64,000 bases of DNA from Mycolicibacterium cosmeticum (GTDB taxonomy: Bacteria; Actinomycetota; Actinomycetes; Mycobacteriales; Mycobacteriaceae), in NCBI RefSeq assembly GCF_000613185.1, contig NZ_CCBB010000001.1, positions 1,984,001-2,048,000 on the forward strand, written 5' to 3'. Position numbers and translations under genes: made by a program. A model generated the notes under the pieces. The model was not told where the DNA came from, did not search any database, and saw only the letters and a list, made by a program, of their open reading frames with translations. This document shows, one piece after another, positions 1 through 6,906 of the stretch; the stretch's first letter is position 1, and each line of letters opens with the position of its first letter.

Positions 1-358
1 TCACCCCGCGGCGCGCGATCTCGTTGCCCAAGAACAGGTTCTCGGCGATCGACAGATACGGCACCAACGCGAGTTCCTGATGGATGATCGCGATACCGCA
101 ACGCTCACTGGAGCGGATGTCCCGGAACTCGCACGGCTTGCCGTCGAAGAAGATCTCGCCGTCGTAGCTGCCGTGCGGGTACACCCCGCTGAGCACCTTC
201 ATCAGGGTCGACTTGCCCGCACCGTTCTCCCCGCAGATGGCGTGGATGGCTCCGGCCCGCACCGTCAGGTCCACCCCGGACAGTGCCTTCACACCGGGGA
301 ATTCCTTGGTGATACCGCGCATCTCCAACAGCGGCGGCGCGGTCGGCGGGGCCGTCAC
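1..358 (-). CDS. Sugar ABC transporter ATP-binding protein (XylG/MmsA type), 3' part outside window
   Basis: This is the N-terminal 119 residues of the ATPase that powers uptake of a sugar bound by the neighbouring ChvE-like lipoprotein. The GTG start at 358 overlaps the TGA of the binding-protein gene (GTGA), so the two are translationally coupled. The translation runs [20 protein letters not shown], then a Walker [10 protein letters not shown] near residue 44, and a Q-loop region [19 protein letters not shown] near residue 92. The IHQEL form is typical of the CUT2 family of duplicated sugar ATPases (XylG, MmsA, RbsA). No stop is reached, and the rest plus a permease presumably lie beyond the left edge. 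The family call is firm; the sugar is not determined. Confidence 0.9.
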   Translation of the reverse strand, partial: MTAPPTAPPLLEMRGITKEFPGVKALSGVDLTVRAGAIHAICGENGAGKSTLMKVLSGVYPHGSYDGEIFFDGKPCEFRDIRSSERCGIAIIHQELALVPYLSIAENLFLGNEIARRGV

Positions 359-1443
359 TGAATCTGGTCCTTGGTGTAGTAGCCCGAGTCGATCAGCACC
401 TTCTGGTAGTTGGACTTGTCGACGCTGACCGGGTCCAGCAGGTAGGAGGGCACGATCTTGTTGCCGTTGTTGTAGCTCTTGGTGTCGTTGACCACGGGCG
501 TGCCTCCGGTCAGCACGGCGTCGGATTCCTGCACCGCCGCCTTGGCGAGTTCGCGGGTGTCCTTGAAGACCGTCTGGGTCTGCTCACCGGAGACGATGGA
601 CTGCACGGAGGCCAGCTCGGCGTCCTGGCCGGTGACGATCGGCAGCGGCTTGGCGGCATTGCCGTAGCCGGAGCTCTTCAGCGCCGAGATGACGCCGCGC
701 GAGATGCCGTCGTACGGCGAGAGCACCGCGTCCAGCCGGGCCGTGGTGTAGGCCTGGCTCAGCAGGTTGTCCATGCGCGACTGCGCCAGCCCGCCGTCCC
801 AGCGCAGGGTGGCAACCTGGTCGAACGAGGTCTGGCCGCTGCGGACCACCAGCTTGCCGCTGTCGATGTACGGCTTGAGCACGCTCATCGCACCGTCGAA
901 GAAGAAGGTGGCGTTGTTGTCATCGGGTGAGCCGGCGAACAGCTCGATGTTGAAAGGCCCGGCACCGCCGGCCAGGTTGAGCTTGTCGACGATGTACTTG
1001 GCCTGCAGCACACCGACTTTGAAGTTGTCGAAGGTGGCGTAGTAGTTGACGTTCGGGGTGCCCTTGATCAACCGGTCGTAGCTGATCACCGGGATGTGCG
1101 CGTCCGCGGCGCGCTGCAGGGTGTTGGTCAGCGAGGATCCGTCGATCGGCGCGATCACCAGCAGCTGCACACCCTTGGTGATCATGTTCTCGATCTGCGA
1201 CACCTGGTTCTGCACGACGTCGTCGCCGTATTGCAGATCGGTCTGATAACCGAGGGCCTTGAACTGGTCGACCATGTTCTGGCCGTCGGCAACCCAGCGT
1301 TCGGAAGACTTGGTCGGCATGGCGATGCCGATCGTGCCTTTCTGGGACGTGCCTCCCCCGGCGCTCTCGGTGGAGCGGCCGCAACCGACCAATGCCACGG
1401 CGGCGGCCATCAACACGGCCACCCACCAGCTCAGTTTTCGCAT
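355..1443 (-). CDS. Sugar-binding lipoprotein of a CUT2 ABC transporter (ChvE-like)
   Basis: Substrate-binding protein of 362 residues that would capture a monosaccharide outside the membrane and deliver it to the transporter encoded next. The ATG at 1443 is chosen because AGGAGG lies four bases upstream; an in-frame codon at 1461 lacks this. The N-terminus [20 protein letters not shown] precedes a lipobox cysteine (ALVGC), so it should be an anchored lipoprotein. The body starts [19 protein letters not shown] and contains [10 protein letters not shown], features of the ChvE/multiple-sugar-binding branch rather than RbsB. It is first in an operon with the ATPase. Three operator-like sites lie upstream (1519-1667). 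Xylose, galactose or arabinose are possible ligands. Confidence 0.9.
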   Translation of the reverse strand: MRKLSWWVAVLMAAAVALVGCGRSTESAGGGTSQKGTIGIAMPTKSSERWVADGQNMVDQFKALGYQTDLQYGDDVVQNQVSQIENMITKGVQLLVIAPIDGSSLTNTLQRAADAHIPVISYDRLIKGTPNVNYYATFDNFKVGVLQAKYIVDKLNLAGGAGPFNIELFAGSPDDNNATFFFDGAMSVLKPYIDSGKLVVRSGQTSFDQVATLRWDGGLAQSRMDNLLSQAYTTARLDAVLSPYDGISRGVISALKSSGYGNAAKPLPIVTGQDAELASVQSIVSGEQTQTVFKDTRELAKAAVQESDAVLTGGTPVVNDTKSYNNGNKIVPSYLLDPVSVDKSNYQKVLIDSGYYTKDQIQ

Positions 1444-1518
1444 GTTTCCTCCTGCAGACACGTGGACGCGCTCAGCGCGGCGGGCCTGGCCCGCTCATCT
1501 CGGCCGCAACATCCAAAT

Positions 1519-1530
1519 GTGAACGTTAAC
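1519..1530. promoter_or_regulatory. Candidate operator, GTGAACGTTAAC
   Basis: Near-palindrome (10 of 12 positions symmetrical about the centre) 76 bp upstream of the sugar-binding protein gene. A second copy with the pattern GTGA-N4-TAAC lies at 1656-1667 (GTGAGCTTTAAC, 10 of 12 identical). The central C-G step and size resemble LacI- or ROK-family operators of sugar operons, but no such regulator is encoded in the window. Inference only. Confidence 0.45.
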
Positions 1531-1548
1531 ACTCCGCCGTAAGAGTAT

Positions 1549-1562
1549 GTGAGCCAACTCAC
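1549..1562. promoter_or_regulatory. Inverted repeat GTGAG-CCAA-CTCAC
   Basis: Perfect five-base arms separated by four bases, 106 bp upstream of the sugar-binding protein gene and between the two GTGA-N4-TAAC sites. It could be a second operator type or a half-site partner. The stretch 1444-1791 otherwise shows no coding signal that I trust. Confidence 0.35.
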
Positions 1563-1655
1563 TCGTTGTCAATAATGCCTGTTATATCACCAGGAAAGCA
1601 CTGCAAAAGCTCAGTTCGGCGGTGGTCGCAGAGGCGACCGCGCGCAGCCAACGAT

Positions 1656-1667
1656 GTGAGCTTTAAC
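1656..1667. promoter_or_regulatory. Second GTGA-N4-TAAC operator candidate
   Basis: GTGAGCTTTAAC, matching the site at 1519-1530 at 10 of 12 positions, 137 bp away from it. Paired sites at this distance would suit repression by looping in the sugar operon promoter region. It is also upstream of sigK, so it could act on either side. Confidence 0.35.
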
Positions 1668-1699
1668 AACTTTGGGTCGGCCGACTGTCGGTACCGAAC

Positions 1700-1726
1700 C
1701 CATCCGTGCCGGGGCCCGCGCCGAAT
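1700..1726 (+). promoter_or_regulatory. Probable SigK-type promoter upstream of sigK
   Basis: CCATCC at 1700-1705 and CCGAAT at 1721-1726, 15 bp apart, on the strand of sigK. As I recall, these are the -35 and -10 hexamers of M. tuberculosis SigK-dependent promoters (mpt70, mpt83, sigK), where the spacing is a base or two longer. It would make sigK-rskA autoregulated, with a leader of roughly 60 bases before the chosen start. Both hexamers are exact; the short spacing is the weak point. Confidence 0.5.
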
Positions 1727-1791
1727 GCCGATGAGAAACCAATCGAGGGCGGCCACCGATGCACATCCAGGAACCTATGGGTGGACTGAGC

Positions 1792-2361
1792 GTGCTTGAC
1801 GTTAGGCTACCGCTCGTGAGTGCCGACCTCGACGTCTTGCTGCGCGAGGTCGCCCGTGGCGACGCCGAGGCTTTTGCCGAGTTCTACGACCACACCCGAG
1901 CCCGGGTGTACGGACTGGTGGTCCGGGTGTTGCGCGACCCCGGCTACAGCGAAGAAACCACCCAGGAGATCTACCTGCAGGTGTGGCACAACGCCGATTC
2001 GTACGACCCCGCGGCGGGCTCGCCGCTGGCCTGGCTGATGACGCTGGCACACCGGCGGGCCGTGGACCGGGTGCGCTCCGAGCAGTCGGCCAGTCAACGC
2101 GAGTCCCGCTACGGCGCGACCAACGTCGACACGCCGGCCGACCATGTCGCCGATTCGGTGATCACCGCCGACGAGCACCGCCGGGTGGTGGACTGCCTGG
2201 GCTCGCTGACCGATGTGCAGCGCGAGTGCATCGACATGGCCTACTACGGCGGACTCACCTATCGAGAAGTGTCGGAACGTCTTTCGGCCAATTTGGCCAC
2301 TGTGAAATCCAGGATGCGCGACGGTCTGCGCGCATTGCGCAGTTGTCTGGGGACCGCATGA
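1792..2361 (+). CDS. sigK: ECF sigma factor SigK
   Basis: Extracytoplasmic-function sigma factor that redirects RNA polymerase when its anti-sigma partner RskA is inactivated. Very close to M. tuberculosis SigK as I remember it: [20 protein letters not shown] and [15 protein letters not shown] in region 2, [15 protein letters not shown] [12 protein letters not shown], and [15 protein letters not shown] then [13 protein letters not shown] in region 4. The start is uncertain. ATG 1759 has a GAGGG 10 bases upstream, GTG 1792 gives 189 residues (M. tuberculosis 187) behind GGGTGG, and GTG 1816 sits eight bases after a TAGGCT and could be leaderless. I chose 1792 on length. The stop overlaps the ATG of rskA (ATGA), typical of sigma/anti-sigma pairs. 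Confidence 0.93.
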   Translation: MLDVRLPLVSADLDVLLREVARGDAEAFAEFYDHTRARVYGLVVRVLRDPGYSEETTQEIYLQVWHNADSYDPAAGSPLAWLMTLAHRRAVDRVRSEQSASQRESRYGATNVDTPADHVADSVITADEHRRVVDCLGSLTDVQRECIDMAYYGGLTYREVSERLSANLATVKSRMRDGLRALRSCLGTA

Positions 2362-3059
2362 CCGAACCGGTTGAGCACGAAGTGATGACGCTGGCGACGC
2401 CGTACGCGTTGCATGCCGTCGACGACGGCGAAGTCGAGCGGCACCTGGCGGACGCACCGCCGCAGGTGGCTCGCCAGTTCGCCGAAGAGGTGGTCGCCGT
2501 GCGCGAGGCCATGGCACGGGCGTCGGCCGCGACCGCCGTGGAGCCACCGGCCGAACTGCGGGCCAGGATCCTGGCCGCGATCGCCCCGGCGCAGGTGCAG
2601 CCGTTGCGGCCCAAGCGCTGGCGCACGGCGGCGCTGGCCGCCGCGGCCGCGGTCATCGTTGCCGCCGGCGGTGTCGGAATCGGCATCGCGCTGCGGCCCG
2701 CTGCTCCCCCGCCGACCACCGCCCAACAGGTGTTCGCGGCGCCCGACGTGCGCACGGTGTCCGGCCCGATCCCGACCGGCGGCACCGCCACGGTGGTGTT
2801 CTCCAAGAAACGCAACGCCGGCGTGCTGGTGATGAACAACGTCGCCCCACCGGCGGCCGGCACCGTCTACCAAATGTGGCTGCTGCGCGACAACGGACCG
2901 GAGTCGGCCGGCACCATGGATCAGGCTGCCGTCGCACCGTCGACCACCGCGGTGCTCCCCGACCTGGGCGACGCCACGGCCTTGGCGTTCACCGTCGAGC
3001 CGGGCAAGGGTTCGAGCACCCCGACCACGCCGATCTTCGCCGAGCTGCCGCTGACGTAG
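2358..3059 (+). CDS. rskA: Anti-sigma-K factor RskA
   Basis: Membrane-bound inhibitor of SigK, 233 residues. The N-terminal cytoplasmic part ([20 protein letters not shown], residues 1 to about 85) carries the anti-sigma domain. A single membrane segment spans residues 90-112 ([15 protein letters not shown]). The extracytoplasmic RskA domain follows, with [26 protein letters not shown] and [13 protein letters not shown]. In M. tuberculosis regulated intramembrane proteolysis releases the sigma factor. The start overlaps the sigK stop by four bases, ensuring balanced synthesis. None of the classic targets (mpt70/mpt83) is in this window. Confidence 0.93.
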   Translation: MTEPVEHEVMTLATPYALHAVDDGEVERHLADAPPQVARQFAEEVVAVREAMARASAATAVEPPAELRARILAAIAPAQVQPLRPKRWRTAALAAAAAVIVAAGGVGIGIALRPAAPPPTTAQQVFAAPDVRTVSGPIPTGGTATVVFSKKRNAGVLVMNNVAPPAAGTVYQMWLLRDNGPESAGTMDQAAVAPSTTAVLPDLGDATALAFTVEPGKGSSTPTTPIFAELPLT

Positions 3060-3098
3060 GTCCGCGGGCCCGGCTTCGGTAAGCTTCGACCGTCCCTG

Positions 3099-3171
3099 GC
3101 CCCCGTAGCTCAGGGGATAGAGCACGGCTCTCCTAAAGCCGGTGTCGCAGGTTCGAATCCTGCCGGGGGCA
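3099..3171 (+). tRNA. tRNA-Arg, anticodon CCT
   Basis: A 73-base cloverleaf. The acceptor stem GCCCCCG pairs with CGGGGGC and a discriminator A at 3171. The D-arm is GCTCAGGGGATAGAGC. The anticodon stem CGGCT/AGCCG encloses loop CTCCTAA with anticodon CCT (reads AGG), and the T-arm is CAGGTTCGAATCCTG. No CCA is encoded. It follows rskA by 39 bases and is directly followed by an IS481-type remnant, a usual site for mobile DNA. Confidence 0.97.
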
Positions 3172-3192
3172 CTTTTTGTGTGTATTACGGCG

Positions 3193-3384
3193 GGTGATGC
3201 TTGACGTTTTGCCTTCGGGTGATGGGCGACAGGGTTCATCGGTGGGTCGGCTGATTCTTTACAGCTGTGTCGGTTGATCCTTGACACTCCCTGGATGAGG
3301 GAGTTGACCGTGGCCGAGCAGAGGTATCAGGCCGTGTTGGCGGTGATCGGTGACGGGTTGGCGGTGTCGCAGGTCAGCACATGA
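3193..3384 (+). mobile_element. Remnant of an IS481-family insertion sequence (left end)
   Basis: Only one end and the first 29 codons of the transposase remain. Ahead of the transposase start are three imperfect direct repeats of the form TGATnCTTnACa, at about 3195-3205, 3252-3263 and 3275-3286, as expected for terminal transposase-binding repeats of this family. The element starts within about 20 bases of the tRNA-Arg 3' end and breaks off at 3384. No right end is seen before the ankyrin gene. It is an old deletion product, not mobile. Confidence 0.7.
3295..3384 (+). pseudogene. Truncated IS481-type transposase, N-terminus only
   Basis: Reads MRELTVAEQRYQAVLAVIGD followed by GLAVSQVST and a stop. 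LTVAEQRYQAVLAVI and DGL-VSQV are the conserved start of mycobacterial IS481 transposases, which normally continue through a helix-turn-helix into an rve DDE domain of over 300 residues. Everything beyond residue 29 is missing, so it is non-functional. Confidence 0.75.
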
Positions 3385-3547
3385 GCAACCGCTCTGTTCG
3401 CCGACGACAGTGTTCAGGTCATCCTCCAGGCAGATTGAATTGGCGTCACCAAACCGATGTGGTCAGCATGCGCAACCCACCTCAAGCGGCGGGCTGCCCA
3501 GGTCGGATGACGGAGTTGCTTGCCAAGAGTTGAAAGGTGCACCACCA

Positions 3548-3922
3548 GTGTCGAGAACTGCACTACACGCCTCCGCTGGCTACAACTTTGTGGATGACCT
3601 CAACCGGGAGATCGCCGAGGGCCTCGACATCAACGAACCGGACGAGGCTGGCCAAACCCCGTTACATCACGCATGCATCCACAACAGCCTCGACTCCGCA
3701 CGGATTCTGCTCGCAGCGGGTGCCGACGTGAATCCCCAGGATCAGTGGGGTAATGCTCCGCTGTGGTACGCAGTATTCTCCAACGACAGCACAGTCGAGA
3801 TGGTACGGCTACTCGTCGATCATGGCGCCGATCCGGCCATTGAGAACAATAAAGGCAACAGTCCGTTGAAGTTGGCTCGACGACTCCAAAAAAGTGATTG
3901 CATAGCGATCTTTGAGGATTGA
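3548..3922 (+). CDS. Small ankyrin-repeat protein, possibly an orphan immunity protein
   Basis: Protein of 124 residues built almost entirely of ankyrin repeats. Visible are a degenerate first repeat, AGQTPLHHACIHNSLDSARI with LLAAGADVNPQD, WGNAPLWYAVFSNDSTVEMV with LLVDHGADPAI, and a capping NNKGNSPLKLARRLQ. The GTG at 3548 is preceded by AAAGG nine bases upstream; the frame is open further 5' but without ankyrin similarity. Codon use is visibly less GC-rich than in neighbours (for example AATAAAGGCAACAG), pointing to transfer. Small ankyrin proteins of this type often accompany polymorphic toxins as immunity proteins, but no toxin gene is present here, so function is unproven. The 3923-4195 stretch after it shows nothing I can name. 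Confidence 0.75.
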   Translation: MSRTALHASAGYNFVDDLNREIAEGLDINEPDEAGQTPLHHACIHNSLDSARILLAAGADVNPQDQWGNAPLWYAVFSNDSTVEMVRLLVDHGADPAIENNKGNSPLKLARRLQKSDCIAIFED

Positions 3923-4195
3923 GTTACGGTTTGCGGTTTCGCTTGCGGACGGGCCTGCGATCGAGGCCACAGTGCGGAGCTTCGCCCCTCGCCCACAAAG
4001 GCCACATTTCCCTACAGCAACCGATGCTCCTGGACACGACGTCGTACTTCGACCTGTAATTCACTTCTCGCAGAAGCGAATCCAGGAAAGCGAGTAGCGC
4101 TACCCCCTGAAAACACCTGCCCCAGCCGGTCGACGTCGCCACAGCGCCATACCCGCCGCCCGCTCATGTCGAAGTCGAGTCGTTCAAGGTCGCCA

Positions 4196-5299
4196 TCAAC
4201 CGACCCCTTCCAACGTCGCCCGCGCCACCTCGTCGATGACATCGGACACCGCATGCCTGCGCCGCCACGCCGCCAGGGCCCGGCTGGCCCCGTTGCCGTC
4301 GACGCGCACCCGCCGCAGTTCCTCGCACACCGTGTCGTAATCGCCGACGGCCTGGAGCGCGGGCGTCACCGCCGTCAGCATCAGCTCCAACATCTGCGGG
4401 GCGGGCACCAAAGCATGGCTGTCGATCAGATCCATCGCCGAGCCGCTCAAGCCGTCACGCGCGGCACGCCAATAGGCCGCAGTCAGCGCATGCGCGGACA
4501 GCGGTTTCACCGGCCGGTCGTGCTCGATATCGTCCAGGGCCGTCATCACCAACGCCCGCACCAGCGCGGCCAACAGCACGGTGTCACCCACCGTGGCGGG
4601 CACATCCGCCACCCGCACCTCGACGGTCGGAAACTTGGCCGACGGCCGCACATCCCAATAGACCATGCCGTCATCGAGCGCAGCGCCGGAGGCCCGCATG
4701 ATCTCAACCAGCGCGTCGTATTCGGCGACGCTCTCGAAATGCGGCGGCGGGCCGGCGGTCGGCCAGCGCGCCCACAACACGCTGCGCCAACTCGCATAGC
4801 CGGTCTCCGATCCGCGATACACCGCCGAATTAGCCGACAGCGCGAGCAGGGTCGGCAACCACGGACGCAACCTATTGCTCACCTCGATGGCCGTCTGCCG
4901 GTCCGGAACCGCCACGTGCACATGGCATCCGCAGATGCCCTGCTCGTGCGCGATCATCCCGAACCGCTCCCCGATCTCCCGGTAGCGCGGCTTGTCGGTG
5001 ACCGGGAAGTGGTGCGGGACGCTCGGTGGTAGGCCGACCGCCAGCAACCGGGCGCCGGCGTCTGCGGCCGCCTGCGCCGCTCCCCGGCGCAACCCGACCA
5101 GCTCCGTCCGTAGTTCCTCGGCTCCGTGCGCCACCGACGACGTCGTCTCCACCTGACAACTGGTCAGCTCCAATTGCAGTTCGATGCCCAGGCTTTCGGC
5201 GCGTTGGGCCACCTCGCGATTCCGCGGGACGGGTTCGCCGGTGCGGGGGTCGACGAGGAGGAACTCCTCCTCCACTCCGACCGTGGGATGTTCAGCCAT
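4196..5299 (-). CDS. Carboxylate-amine ligase, YbdK / glutamate-cysteine ligase 2 family
   Basis: ATP-dependent ligase of 367 residues in the family of M. tuberculosis Rv0433, annotated as putative glutamate--cysteine ligase 2. The start MAEHPTVGVEEEFLLVDPRT shows the VGVEEEF motif of the catalytic fold. GICGCHVHVAVPDR supplies the metal-site histidines, and PSAKFPTVEVRVADVPATV is the substrate-binding segment. Enzymes of this family have weak gamma-glutamylcysteine activity in vitro; in mycobacteria, which use mycothiol, the true substrate is unclear. It appears to be monocistronic, with the small membrane-protein gene 61 bases upstream on the same strand. Confidence 0.88.
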   Translation of the reverse strand: MAEHPTVGVEEEFLLVDPRTGEPVPRNREVAQRAESLGIELQLELTSCQVETTSSVAHGAEELRTELVGLRRGAAQAAADAGARLLAVGLPPSVPHHFPVTDKPRYREIGERFGMIAHEQGICGCHVHVAVPDRQTAIEVSNRLRPWLPTLLALSANSAVYRGSETGYASWRSVLWARWPTAGPPPHFESVAEYDALVEIMRASGAALDDGMVYWDVRPSAKFPTVEVRVADVPATVGDTVLLAALVRALVMTALDDIEHDRPVKPLSAHALTAAYWRAARDGLSGSAMDLIDSHALVPAPQMLELMLTAVTPALQAVGDYDTVCEELRRVRVDGNGASRALAAWRRRHAVSDVIDEVARATLEGVG

Positions 5300-5360
5300 A
5301 CCCCGGTATCCCCCTCGCCGGAAGGTGACAAACCGTCATGGCAACCACATGCGCGGGCCG

Positions 5361-5531
5361 TCAGCGGCTGGAGGTGCGAAGCGTCCGGACGCGCTTGTCG
5401 CGCCGGCCGGCCTCCCACTGCGCGCGCATGCGTTCGAGCGTCTGCTCGCCCGCCCGGTCGATGTGCACGATGATCCGCAGCAGCGCGATGCCGGTGACCA
5501 TCCCCGCGAGAAAATAGGCCATTACCATCAT
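5361..5531 (-). CDS. Small single-pass membrane protein, function unknown
   Basis: A 56-residue ORF too short for most gene callers. The translation starts MMVMAYFLAGMVTGIALLRI (one membrane segment), continues IVHIDRAGEQTLERMRAQWE and ends AGRRDKRVRTLRTSSR. AGGGGTGA lies five bases before ATG 5531; a GTG at 5540 in frame is an alternative. Hydrophobic N-terminus plus a basic amphipathic cytoplasmic tail look like a genuine protein rather than chance. It lies just upstream of the YbdK-type gene and may be cotranscribed. I do not recognise a family. Confidence 0.55.
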   Translation of the reverse strand: MMVMAYFLAGMVTGIALLRIIVHIDRAGEQTLERMRAQWEAGRRDKRVRTLRTSSR

Positions 5532-5735
5532 CGAGCTCACCCCTGACGTCGATTCAAGACTGTTGGTTGCTGGGATTCCCCGAATTGCACCCCGTCAATC
5601 CTCGAATCCGACGTGTCGGCGCTGCGGCCCCGGCACGGCGACCGCATCGATCCTTAGCCAGGATCGCGGTTGACACACGCCTTGCCGGGCACCAGGTGGC
5701 GAGCACCGGACGCCGGGAAAATCTCCCCCACGGGA

Positions 5736-5762
5736 CTAGCACTCTTGACATGAGAGTGCTAA
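5736..5762. promoter_or_regulatory. CIRCE operator (HrcA binding site)
   Basis: TAGCACTC at 5737-5744, nine bases, and GAGTGCTA at 5754-5761: the CIRCE inverted repeat recognised by the heat-shock repressor HrcA. The nine-base spacer begins TTGACA, a -35-like hexamer. It lies 73 bp upstream of hsp20 and makes that gene part of the HrcA regulon together with groESL elsewhere. About 200 bp upstream of it (5541-5735) show no gene. Confidence 0.92.
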
Positions 5763-5777
5763 AACAGGAGGTGCACA

Positions 5778-5813
5778 GTGATTTGGCTGCCCGCCAGGGT
5801 GGTGGGCTCTTAG
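5778..5813 (+). CDS. Possible 11-codon leader peptide (uORF) before hsp20
   Basis: GTG at 5778 with AGGAGG six bases upstream (5766-5771), reading VIWLPARVVGS and stopping at TAG 5811-5813, 21 bases before the hsp20 start. The ribosome-binding site is stronger than that of hsp20 itself (GGAGGT eight bases from GTG 5835). It lies between the CIRCE operator and hsp20, thus in the transcribed leader. It could be a chance ORF or a leader that sets translation of hsp20. No homology can be judged at this length. Confidence 0.35.
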   Translation: MIWLPARVVGS

Positions 5814-5834
5814 CGACTGAGGAGGTGGATTGCT

Positions 5835-6284
5835 GTGCTGCGTTTCGATCCGTTCAACGACCTTGATGCCTTGACCCGGGGTCTACTCACCAGCCAGACC
5901 GGATCAACCCGCACGCCCAGGTTCATGCCCATGGACCTGTGCAAGATCGACGACCACTATGTGCTGACCGCAGATCTGCCCGGAGTCGACCCCGGCTCGG
6001 TGGACGTCAACGTGGACAACGGCACGCTGACCATCTCGGCACACCGCACCGCCCGCTCCGAGGATTCGGTCCAGTGGTTCGCCAACGAGCGGTTCTTCGG
6101 TAATTACCGCCGGCAGCTCTCCCTCGGTGAAGGTATTGACACATCGGCAATTTCGGCGACCTACGAAAACGGGGTGCTCACCGTGACCATTCCGTTGGCC
6201 GAGCGGGCCAAGCCGCGCAAGATCGACATCGCGCACGGCGGCGGCCAGAAGTCGATCGAGCCGACGACCGTCGACGCCGGCTGA
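5835..6284 (+). CDS. Hsp20-family small heat-shock protein (18-kDa antigen type)
   Basis: ATP-independent chaperone of 149 residues that holds unfolding proteins. The start LRFDPFNDLDALTRGLL resembles the 18-kDa antigen of M. leprae and M. avium. The alpha-crystallin domain runs from about residue 33 to 128: MPMDLCKIDDHYVLTADLPG, then VNVDNGTLTISA and the closing motif ENGVLTVTIPL. GTG 5835 is used with GGAGGT upstream. A CIRCE element indicates HrcA control, and a strong hairpin ends the transcript at 6293-6322. Confidence 0.93.
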   Translation: MLRFDPFNDLDALTRGLLTSQTGSTRTPRFMPMDLCKIDDHYVLTADLPGVDPGSVDVNVDNGTLTISAHRTARSEDSVQWFANERFFGNYRRQLSLGEGIDTSAISATYENGVLTVTIPLAERAKPRKIDIAHGGGQKSIEPTTVDAG

Positions 6285-6292
6285 GTGACGAT

Positions 6293-6322
6293 CGCCGGGG
6301 TGGCAGCATAGCCACCCCGGCG
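6293..6322. terminator. Bidirectional hairpin terminator between hsp20 and the GNAT gene
   Basis: Arms CGCCGGGGTGGC (6293-6304) and GCCACCCCGGCG (6311-6322) form a perfect 12-bp stem around loop AGCATA. It sits between two convergent genes (stops at 6284 and 6325). No U-tract follows, as usual for mycobacterial terminators. Confidence 0.75.
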
Positions 6323-6324
6323 GC

Positions 6325-6906
6325 TCACCCCCGGTCCAGCCGGAACCGCAGGTTGTTGCGCACCGCAGGCCATTCGACGTCCAGAATCGAATAGACAACG
6401 GTGTCGCGCCGCGACCCGTCGGGCAGCAGTTGGTGGCTGCGCAGGATGCCGTCCTGCTTGGCCCCCAGTCGCTCGATGGCCGCCCGGCTGGTGGAGTTGA
6501 AGAAGTGCGTGCGGAATTCCACTGCCACACAGTTCAACTCGTCGAAGGCGTGACCCAGCAACAGCAGCTTGGCCTCGGTGTTCACCCCGGTGCGGCGTAC
6601 CGAAGCGCGGTACCAGGTGTGGCCGATCTCCAGGCGGCGGTTCGGCCCGTCGATGTGCAGATAACTCGACGAGCCGACCAGCCTGCCGTCGAGGGTGCGC
6701 ACCACGAACGGGAAGAGGTTCCGATCGGATAACCGGGCGCGCACCCAGGCCGCGGCCGTCTCCGACGACGGCGCGCTGGTGAACCACAGACCACCCGGGT
6801 CACCGTCGGCCGCGGCGTCGGCGATCTCGTCGACGTGGTCGACGGTCAGTGGCTCCAGCCTCACCCAGCGTTGCCCGGTGAGCACCACCGGCGCCACGAA
6901 GCTCAT
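6325..6906 (-). CDS. GNAT-family acetyltransferase (RimJ/RimL type)
   Basis: Acyl-CoA-dependent N-acetyltransferase of 193 residues. It opens MSFVAPVVLTGQRWVRLEPL, has the central strand LVGSSSYLHIDGPNRRLEIG, the acetyl-CoA site RRTGVNTEAKLLLLGHAFD and the C-terminal ERLGAKQDGILR, a pattern of the RimJ/RimL group acting on small molecules or N-terminal amines. ATG 6906 overlaps the stop of the upstream membrane-protein gene (ATGA), so the two are coupled. The open frame extends further upstream but only as a shadow. Substrate unknown. Confidence 0.88.
   Translation of the reverse strand: MSFVAPVVLTGQRWVRLEPLTVDHVDEIADAAADGDPGGLWFTSAPSSETAAAWVRARLSDRNLFPFVVRTLDGRLVGSSSYLHIDGPNRRLEIGHTWYRASVRRTGVNTEAKLLLLGHAFDELNCVAVEFRTHFFNSTSRAAIERLGAKQDGILRSHQLLPDGSRRDTVVYSILDVEWPAVRNNLRFRLDRG

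Noticed and set aside
2259..3287. Minus-strand ORF containing APGRIRTCDTGFRRAVLYPL
   Set aside because: This peptide is the well-known antisense translation of a tRNA gene (here tRNA-Arg at 3099-3171); the ORF is a shadow of rskA and sigK.
3099..4195. Integrative element with flanking att sites at tRNA-Arg
   Set aside because: No duplicate of the tRNA 3' end was found downstream and no integrase gene is present; only a remnant island can be claimed.
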